Shown: one piece after another, positions 56,001 through 64,000 of the stretch
Numbering within the stretch: the stretch's first letter is position 1
How the letters are laid out: every line of letters begins with the position of its first letter
DNA from: Prostheceraeus crozeri
Lineage: Eukaryota; Platyhelminthes; Polycladida; Euryleptidae
Length of the DNA stretch: 64,000 nt
Direction: 5' to 3'
Assembly (NCBI GenBank): GCA_907163375.1
Contig: CAJQUW010002218.1
Coordinates: forward strand, 366,001-430,000
Notes under the pieces: model-generated
What the model was told of the DNA's origin: nothing
What the model saw: the letters and a program-made list of their open reading frames with translations, nothing else
Databases searched by the model: none
Program-made: the position numbers and the translations under genes

Positions 56001-58146
56001 TTTGTAGTGCTGCTCCCTAACACTACAAGCTCAGAATGCGAAAGTCATCTATGATCTAGACTCCTCTTTAGCAGTCCTAATCCCCGACTAGTGATAAAAA
56101 AAGCGATATCCTCTACGCCTCACGTATTCGTTCCAGAAGAAGAACGGTCGGCAAAATTTGAAGAAATTCGTGATGTCCTAAATCTTTTACACATCTCCCC
56201 AACGACAAAATATAACTTAAAATATCAGTTATCCTGCGCTATAACGGACGGTGATTCGATTGGAACGTGTATCTCATCGCTTCATGTTTTGTCAGTGCGC
56301 AAATATCTTATCCTCACGAAAGAACGTGATGAACTTCTGTAGTGGCTCTCCTTCTTGAATTTCTTTCGGACAATGATCGACGATTCTACTTAGCCAGAAA
56401 TTCTTAGAACGTACACCTGAAGTGACACATATCTTGGGATTCTATCCTCGTCGCATCGTCGACCGACCTGCACCCGGTAGTATTTCTTTTCATGGAAATC
56501 CATGCACGTTTCTCCGATCGCGAACAAAGCTGAAATCTGTGGAAATCATGAACTCCTGAACTTCTGACTCCGCATTAAGAATCACTTGCCCAATGTGAAG
56601 TTTTCATGGAATGTTCGAAATTATACCAATGTGTGGGACCAACGTTATGATTCGTGCCTTGGGGTGACGCACAAAGTTCCGCATGTCCTCCCCATTCGGC
56701 TAGAATAACATGCCGCAAAATAATTATAACCTAACCAAGCTCGATTTGCAATCTGTGTGCATTAGTTTCCCTCCCTCGTTCTTGAGAATGTGAAAGTATT
56801 TGCATTTGAAATGGGTAAGTGGATGCAGTCGAGTGGATGTCGCTAAGTAGGTTTCGTGTTATTCGATATGAAATGAAAATTAACAACCACAGCCCAAATG
56901 CAATAGATGTTCTATTTGTAAAATAACGAATGGAACTCTGTAGTGCTCTACTGAAAACAGCGCATTCAAGATCTATAATTAACTGAAATTTTATATCTCA
57001 AAACTGAACAATGGATCTTCTTTCGCGTCTAGATTTCCCAGTTCAATATGTCAGCTTGCTCCGCATGTCATGTAGCCAATTCTCATTAAATCATTCGATT
57101 CAATTTTGCCAATTGATCAACAAAATAATGTAAAATTTCAAATTCGCATCAAGGCTACTTTATTTCCAGAATTCCAGAACTGAAGTAATTTAACGGATCA
57201 ATTCTTGTACGTTTCGGTACACGCTTCCTTCTGCGGATGATCTCTCAGCAGATCAATCTGTACAAGGAAGCGTGCACAGCCGTGTAAGTTGTACAGCATA
57301 ATTTAGATTAGGAGATTATGCATATTGTTCAGAGAACTTGGCCCTAAAATCACACTTGACGTATCCTTCAAACAAATGTCCATTCTGAATTTTTGATTTT
57401 GATATTTTTTGTACAAGACCGACTTTTGGATCACCAGATAATTCCAGTTTAATACTCCTTCAGAAGTAGGGATGAATAAAGTAATCAATTTTCTGGAAAA
57501 GCGCAGTTTTGACTTATCACTTGCTATACAAATACTCGCTACATATCTAAGATACATGTATAATCGAATGGCTACGTGTGTACAACTAAGGAAGCATAAT
57601 CCAACTAGCAGGTTGTCTGAAGAGTCTGGACACATAAAAAACAGACCGAAAGAATTATATTCCAGAATTATGTTGTTCTAAATACAAGGTAAAAATATGG
57701 AATGATACCGTAATTTGGTATAAAAGAAGTCTTCAAAACACAGTAATTAGAACAAACCCAATTTAGAACAAAATGTTCTAAAATGGCATCCATTATTGAC
57801 AACACACAATCGACAACGTTTAAAGAAAATTAGCTTGAAACTCTGCGAAACGGTTTCGACGTCACCATTGATGATCGCACATTCTCATCCACCAATTCTA
57901 TTTTATATTTGAGATGATCAATGTTCTAGAATCTTCACTCGGTAGACCACCTCTCCTCTCCTTCAACACTGCTTCTGTCATTCACATTTAGGAAATATAT
58001 CGTGTCCAGACCCACTGCCCGAACTACTTGTAGTGCATAATGTATGGCGGTGCCCACCGAGCTTGCTGGAAGCCATTGTTTGAAACTTTTTTCAAGGGCA
58101 TGTTAGATCCGGTAGTAAAATTACTTCATATGGCAAAACAGTAATC
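53013..58146. other. No gene recognised
   Basis: Mostly AT-rich non-coding sequence. Frames at 55628-55852 and 56091-56342 (74 and 83 codons) lie in a slightly more GC-rich patch (55540-56790) that may be a decayed element, but no motif was recognised. A short hairpin, tacacgcttcctt / aaggaagcgtgc, is at about 57220-57275. Confidence 0.5.
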
Positions 58147-60066
58147 CAGTGGTCGGATTTTGAGCACGGAAATTTGTATCGAAAGTGGGCACGAAAATTG
58201 GACCTCATGAAATATTCGTGCCCATCTTTTTTCTGAGGAGAGTCATCCTGAGATTTTTTCGAACACAATATCCTGCATTAATAGCTGCCATGTAATTCAT
58301 TGCATTAATTCATTAGTAATATAGTTTAAAGGCAATTTACTTCAGTTGCTGGAATTTCTGAAATCAAATCATTTTTCAATTTTTTTAATTCAGGAAAAAA
58401 TTAAAACGAAAGATAAACAGGACATACGTCCATTCGAGTCGAGCTAGTATCTACTCCCGTCAGCGTAAGGTCAGGGAAACCAACATACGAACCTCTGACC
58501 ACACAACCATTTGTTTCAGTTCACGTCCCAAGAAGAAAATCAACTCACACAAAGATGATAGATTACTCCTGGTGTAATTTGGCGGTAAACTCTAATTAAA
58601 CTTCAAACTATGCAGACAAATGTTCAGTTCAATATTAATCACAAAACATTGAGAAAATGTTGACTTTCCCACAACGTTGGTGTTCATGAACAAGCGAATC
58701 TGGAGCAACAAACATCTATGGTTATCTAACATAAAGAAACATCGTGTAAGTAGACATCACCTCTTGTTGGTAGAATTGATTGATCAGCTCTAACACGATG
58801 TGACGTAGGCCACATATTACCATGAAAATCATTTAACTATGCTATGATATAGAATCAGTCTACATATTGTACATATTAGATATCCATTGCTGAAATGTCA
58901 GAATATCGGATTTCTTTAAGTAAGAATGATTATTTGAAGATACGTTTAAATATCTCTAAAATTCAGAGTGGTGCCCCGAATCAGCCGAGTTTTAACCCTA
59001 CAAACAGCCTCAAATTACCCCTGCACAGGTCTCATGAGTCAAGCTGATCAATTGGCCTACATTTCGTATTCGGTGGCTCCTCTAACATCTTGGTGGGCCG
59101 ATCAGCAGGCAGGCGAACCCACGACCAAAGTGCATAGTGCCCCAAAAAGGTTAATAAAATGGCTTGAAGGAATACAAGCCAACTTAAAAGACACCACATT
59201 CAAACAAGATGAACATAAAATCAAATATGATGAAACGAAAAGACATATCGCGGAGTTGATTATGATACAGAGACCTCCCGAAAATGTCTGAAGGATGCGG
59301 ATAGCAAATCTGAAAGGATTCATTTATGAATGAGAAAGTCGAAGCTAGTGGATGAGAAAAATCTGGTGAGATCAAGACGGGAACAAATTTCAAAGTGCTC
59401 AATGAAGAAGAGGTGATCACTAATTTACCCTTGACAGTGACGATGATGACGCTGTTTCCTAATAATATATTGATTTTATATAAGACTATTTCTTATTTCC
59501 ACGTTATGTACGTACTACGAAAGTAATACTCGTACTTGTAGCTAAATAACAAAGTGCATTTCTAGAGCTATTTCGGCATATTTTATCAGTTTTGATAGTT
59601 TTTCTATTACCATTGTACTATCTACTCTTGTTACCAATGTAGTCAGCAATAAAAAAAAAGGGAGATACAGATGTGCATTTACAGGCCTCAAAAAAGACAA
59701 CAATATGAATGATCATCGCGATATGATATAACTTCAAACGTAGCCAAAAGGTTGTGGGGGTGCGTCAAGCATAACAAAAGGTTTACACAAACAATCTAAT
59801 TGACTAGTTAATTTTCAATAGGGTACAAAATAATATTTAGAAGAAAATTGTTTTTTATATCCTAAAACGTGTCTAAAAATTTTCAAAAATACTTACTAGA
59901 ATGTGATCTAAACAAAACTCCTTCTCCTCTCCATATAGGTTTTATGCATGTGAAGCAGTAATTGTTCATTTCAGCTGTTAGCACTGCATGGGCACGAATT
60001 ACTCGAGGGGTTGGTGGCACGAAAATCCAGACAGTGGTTTGAAGAAATTCTCAATCCGACCACCTG
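58147..60066. mobile_element. Old hAT-type element with CAGTGGTCGGATT ends
   Basis: CAGTGGTCGGATTTTGAG at the left and inverse CAGGTGGTCGGATTGAG at the right make the terminal repeat. gcacgaaaat words recur inside both ends. The flanks cagtaatc and caatactg match at only five of eight positions, so the duplication is decayed or the boundary is off. An open frame at 58968-59291 lies inside. Confidence 0.55.
58968..59291 (+). CDS. Unrecognised open frame inside a hAT-type element
   Basis: The frame has 107 codons, with a second possible start at MSQADQLAYISYS. The product has a WW segment (APLTSWWADQQAG) and a charged, probably helical C-terminal half (LIKWLEGIQANLKD, DEHKIKYDETKRHIAELI). No domain is recognised and no splice partners were sought successfully. 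It may be a transposase remnant, captured sequence or chance. Confidence 0.25.
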   Translation: MVPRISRVLTLQTASNYPCTGLMSQADQLAYISYSVAPLTSWWADQQAGEPTTKVHSAPKRLIKWLEGIQANLKDTTFKQDEHKIKYDETKRHIAELIMIQRPPENV

Positions 60067-60677
60067 CAATACTGATAGGAATGCACCTGTTACCAGTGCG
60101 CGTGCGGTCAATAGAGAAGCGATGCAAATGCGGCTAATGCCTTTGCTGAAAATCTGTAGTTAGCCCATTATTTGTCAATTCCCGATGAATGATGAATAAT
60201 TTGGACTCTGAATCATGCACGAAAATCCAACGGTTAAGTGCCATTTCAATTTAGCGAAAATACATTTTTAAAGAGCTGGTTGAACAAGGTGAGGCATGCG
60301 CCGCAATTTCAACTGGTGCTGATCTAGAATATGCATTTGACTGACTCGCATGTCTGTGCACGCTGCCCTCCTCGGTGAAGTTCCTATACAAAAGGCTTGC
60401 GGAAAATGAAATGCTGGGTGCATTGAGAGCGAATGTTATTGCGATCCCCTCATATTCAGGGAAAATAAATAGATGAGAGACCAGACATCATCAGACGTGA
60501 GATGACAATGACCTGTAGTGTCATGTGGTAGCAATCAGCAGTGTATGTGCCGAATGCCGATGTTGATGTGTTTAGTTGGGTCATCCATAATCATGTTATG
60601 GGATAAAGAACAAAGTTTAGTCTTAGAATGTAGAGCTATCTTTGACATTGCTGCCAATATAATAAAAAGGGCATTCT
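60067..60677. other. No gene seen
   Basis: Short intergenic stretch between the hAT-type element and the LINE poly(A) tail. A further gcacgaaaatccaac word at about 60218 may mean the hAT-type element once extended farther or was duplicated. Confidence 0.5.
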
Positions 60678-61499
60678 CTTTTTTTTTTTTTTTTTTTACT
60701 GAATTTTCACCCCTAGCACAGCTATGAGCCATGAACGAAGCTAGGGGTTACTCAATGAAAAACCTGAATAAATTTGTATAACTTTTAAATAAAAGAAAAG
60801 AAAAAAAAACAGATTCAATCTAACCTGATTAGAGCTGCCCCCATCAGAAACCTATTCGCACGCTACGACCTTGAAAGTAATCAAGATTGTATTGGTCAGG
60901 GAAAGTGGTCTGGGGGAAGCTGATTCCAAAGCTGTGCGTCCGTGCGAAACAAAAAAAGCTTTTATCGAGCGACTCACAGTACTCTGCGCAGTTTCTAAGC
61001 TCACATAATAGCATAGTGAGTAGCTCTTTAGTCTCTGGCGTGTGTCTTCGGAGAGAAGATCTTAGTATTGGGGTACGCACATCAATTACTGCAGACTGCT
61101 GCTTCTACTACCGTGAAAATAGTAACGCTGTAGAGAGAGACTGAGTGGAAGCAACATCCCCCGTCTTGACGGAGAGCGGCTGCAACTTGCTAGCAAGATT
61201 GTTCACCTCCATGAGATTTCTTGAACACACGTTTTCTCAAACCCGTTCAAGGAGGTTAAGATGCGTTTGTTGAGGGTGGCGCCTCCCCACAGATGACAAC
61301 AATACACCATCAGAGGGACGAATAGTGGACTTGGTAAAGATAGCAGATAGTCTGGTGGTAAGAAGATAAGCTAGCAAAGCACGATAGAGACTATACCAAT
61401 GCGTAGAGCTGGCCTGTCCTGACTAATGGGGATTGGTAATTGTACGGTTTTCCATGACAAGTCATTCGTAACCGCCAATCCAAGGAAGGAGAGATGGAA

Positions 61500-61560
61500 G
61501 TGGGCCTGGGGGGGGAGGTGGGGGGGGCTGGGAGGGAGGGGGGGGTTGTGGGGGGTGGTG
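61500..61560 (+). repeat. G-rich tract inside the LINE copy
   Basis: About 60 bp are almost wholly G with scattered T, A and C, including several runs of seven or eight G. The related LINE copy at about 43440 lacks it, so it is an insertion or expansion. It could fold as a G-quadruplex or be an assembly artefact. Confidence 0.8.
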
Positions 61561-61823
61561 ATCTTGTTCTCTTGATCCTATTATCTGACATACTGAATGC
61601 TATGATCATAAACTCCTTTAAGAGTACTGTGAGTGCAGAATACACCTGAGTTTTTTGAAGGATTTGAAGGAAACAAAGCCAATTGGCGCCCCATTCTGAG
61701 ACACCTGCGTTAAGTCTTCATTAAGAACGTTGCATAACTGCTGTACGTTGAGCTGAGCGTTATTTAGCGAGATCGCTCATTGGAAATTGAAAGAGTGTTG
61801 TGTCATCTGCATACATCACCAAT

Positions 61824-62159
61824 TTAACTCACTAGGCAGGTCCTGTGGAGGTCCGTGTGATGTACAGCAGAAAAAGTCGGGTCCCAAAATTGACCCTTGG
61901 AGCGGCAACTCGCTTGCAAGTATAGACAAACTTGGTGGAGAGGTGACTTTTGGCCATCCAAAAGACGACCGAGATATCTGCCCTGGTCACTACAAGGAAC
62001 AGAAGCGAAGAAGTTTTGTGGATTGATCAGCAACTCCATTAGGGACTTTAGTTCTAGCATTAGAGGAGATCCCTTGATGCCAGACTTTATCGAATGCCTT
62101 GGAGAATATCCAGAGGCAACTGATCTCGTCTCACCTTGTCTGTCAAGGACACGACTCAC
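61824..62159 (-). pseudogene. LINE reverse transcriptase palm region
   Basis: The frame reads YSPRHSIKSGIKGSPLMLEL, then LLDGQKSPLHQV, then GQFWDPTFSAVHHTDL. These correspond to the usual FDxVxHxxLLxKL, VxxGxxS, VPQGSxLGPxLFxxYxxDL succession. The YADD box lies further left in another frame. Confidence 0.8.
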
Positions 62160-62632
62160 ATGTTCAGTGACATATTGAAAGAAGATCTGCGTGTTGATCG
62201 AGAGTGCCTGAAAGCCATACAGTTCTTCTGGCTATAGAAGGTTCGAGTTTCAAGGAAGTTAACAATGTTTTGGTTAAAGTCCACTGCTTCAAAAATCTGT
62301 TGGCCAGCAATTGGAAGCAGGGCTGATAGGACGTGTAACTAGATGGAAGAGATGAGTCAGAACCTTTCTTTTGGAACTGGAACCACGGAAGCTACTTTCC
62401 AACAAGAGGGAAACTCACCGTGTGGATACACATCTACTGAACAGGAATTTGGATAAAAAGTGGAGAAAGCTCAGGTGAGAGATGCTTGAAGACCGAAACC
62501 GGGATGCCGTCGTCCACTAGACTTAGAGCTATCGAGACCGGCGATGATCTTTTTGACGTTTCGGGACTGTGAGACTGAAGGAGGATCGTAACTGTCTCAA
62601 ATCAGTGCGCATGGGAATTGGAGGTGGAATTC

Positions 62633-62917
62633 CTACCTCCATCGTCTAATGACGAATTCTTCGCAAACTCTTTGCAAAGAAGCTCGGGCTATTGTCTGCT
62701 GAGGTTGTCGCCATAGAAGTACTGACTTCGGCATGACGGAGTGCTGGGATGGAGGGATTTTGTTCCTTATTGGTGACAACTGTTGTAAATCCTCCAAGAA
62801 AGTCCTTAGAGCCAAGCTTTTGGGTAGCAATGGATTTCCGTACATTGACAAAGCGTAACGGCTTTTGGCCTGATGTAGTGGTTTCCTAATGCAATGTCTA
62901 CGTGCGGTTTTGTACAA
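62633..62917 (-). pseudogene. LINE inter-domain segment
   Basis: The frame contains KSRYALSMYGNPLLPKSLAL and SVLLWRQPQQTIARAS. It lies between endonuclease and reverse transcriptase and is part of the same broken LINE reading. No independent function is suggested. Confidence 0.5.
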
Positions 62918-63281
62918 ATTCTCAAGATTGCCAGCGCTACTGTCACGCTTATACTATATGGAAAAAGTGGTCACGGCTGGCAACGTTGCAGCTGCACATT
63001 CTGTGTAAACCCAGGTTGTGAGTGAGGCTTCATTTGGAAAGTACGCGGTGAGGGAGTAGGAAGTATGTCCAACATCCCTATCTAAGCCACTCTGTTCCAG
63101 TTCTTGCGCCGACTTGTGGACGTTTTCTCGCTCAGAATGCAAATGTCTCAGCTAGAACGGTGACGTAAGAAAAGTGCGGAAGCCACACCAGTCTGCTTTG
63201 GAGAATGATAAACTGTTCTATGGAAGGTGGCAGACGGTGTGGAGCAAACTTGTTTGCCAGAAACCTGTGATAACACAGTGA

Positions 63282-63852
63282 TCAGACGTGCCGAAGGGGA
63301 GCAATAATCCTTGTGTGAAAAACAAGTTGGATTTGAGAGGTGAGAAACAGGTCAAGGAAGATACCAGTATCCCCAGCTCGGTCAGGCACTCTGGGTAGGA
63401 GACAAGTGAACAATTTGACTAAGGTGTTGGTTGAGAGACAGCGAAATCCTGGGCTGCCTGACCGGAGGAGATCGGTGGTGCGAGAGTGCACAAGCGACAG
63501 TCAACATTATGTGCACGTTGAAGTTCAACCAAAAACGGCAAACTTCAGCGCTGGGATACTCTTGTAGAAGAGAATGCGATCTTTGTCAAAAGGTAACATT
63601 GAAAATATCCGGCGCATTAGTTGATGGAGAGCGATCTGGGGTAAATAGGAAGAAATAAAGCCAGAGTGTGTCTTCTGCAGCGGCGCAATGAAGGGCCAGA
63701 TACTCAGTCGCCTTTGGATCCTCTGAGCTACAAACCAGCCTTCTCAAGGGAAAGCCTTGTCCCTTGGCATAGACTCCAAGACCATGACAAGGAGCTTTAA
63801 TCCTTCCTGGTGAAATATGTATACCAACAGGATTAACGTCGCTTGATGACAC
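63282..63852 (-). pseudogene. LINE AP-type endonuclease remnant
   Basis: Two frames give parts of the APE-like endonuclease: VYAKGQGFPLRRLVCSSEDP and LYFFLFTPDRSPS (63586-63852), then LVKLFTCLLPRVPDRAGDTG (63282-63491). The T.PTRVPDRAGD.xN.LDLFLTSN pattern is typical of Jockey/CR1-type elements. Confidence 0.82.
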
Positions 63853-64000
63853 GACTGGGATCTAACCCTGGTCTTTCCGACAGGGCGTAGAAGATCTTGG
63901 TGACTTACCCTTCAGGAAGCGATGTTGATGTCTGACGTAATTGGACGCTCAGACCTTCTTACCGATTTTGCTGAGAGGCTAGATCCTGAGAGGGGTTTTT

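Larger units (their letters stand above)
60678..64000 (-). mobile_element. LINE (CR1/Jockey-like) with poly(A) tail, cut by the window end
   Basis: A 20-nt poly(T) run (60678-60697) is the poly(A) tail read on the other strand. Going right, the minus strand yields the 3' UTR, reverse transcriptase (around 61824-62159, including a degraded LLIN, LDGQKSPLHQV and GQFWDPTFSAV) and the inter-domain region (62633-62917). An endonuclease follows (63282-63491 with RVPDRAGDTGIFLDLFLTS; 63586-63852 with DVNPVGIHISPGRIKAPCHG). Frequent small indels break all frames. It shares the family of the copy at 42752-44012. The 5' end lies beyond the window. Confidence 0.9.

Noticed and set aside
55560-56342. Decayed mobile element or gene with a slightly GC-rich patch
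   Set aside because: Short frames without motifs, and no terminal repeats or splice structure could be supported.

Overview
The window is animal nuclear DNA, AT-rich and gene-poor. It holds one well-supported host gene, a smaller probable one, and a dense layer of transposable elements. The host gene is a complete orthologue of PPP2R3C (PP2A regulatory subunit B''-gamma, G5PR). Its seven coding exons lie on the minus strand (47094 to 16792) and join in frame to 454 codons, close to the human length as I recall it. Scattered introns and the mix of piggyBac, Tc1, hAT, LINE, Penelope-like and tRNA-SINE sequences fit a marine invertebrate. I cannot name the species or phylum.

Layout. 0.1-0.75 kb: a two-exon minus-strand gene of unknown function. 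0.9-2.1 kb: a decayed hAT-type element with an 8-bp target duplication. 2.4-2.8 kb: a minisatellite. 3.2-3.9 kb: a MITE-like element. 4.3 kb: a perfect 66-bp palindrome. 4.48-7.09 kb: a nearly whole piggyBac element between TTAA sites. 8.88-15.6 kb: a Tc1-like element split by a 5-kb non-coding element with its own terminal inverted repeats. 16.6-47.1 kb: PPP2R3C, with foldback elements in its last two introns, an 11.5-kb fourth intron holding a nest of hAT-type elements, and LINE relics in intron 1. 47.1-60.7 kb: no recognised gene, but two further hAT-type elements. 60.68 kb to the window end: a minus-strand LINE with a poly(A) tail, running off the right edge.

The most striking structure is in PPP2R3C intron 4. 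A hAT-type element with an 8-bp duplication (27396-36311) contains a second (27905-35680). The second contains a third that carries the only long hAT transposase here (28019-33917) and a fourth (34010-35108), which itself holds a tRNA-derived SINE. A Penelope-like foldback (35723-36152) also sits in the outermost element. Each layer was recognised by terminal repeats plus matching flanking duplications. The three inner hAT elements, and a fourth at 51-53 kb, have 6-bp rather than the usual 8-bp duplications. This suggests a distinct hAT lineage.

Everything here was read by eye. Junctions were checked by reading phase or by matching duplications where stated. Family names rest on motif recognition, not on database searches.
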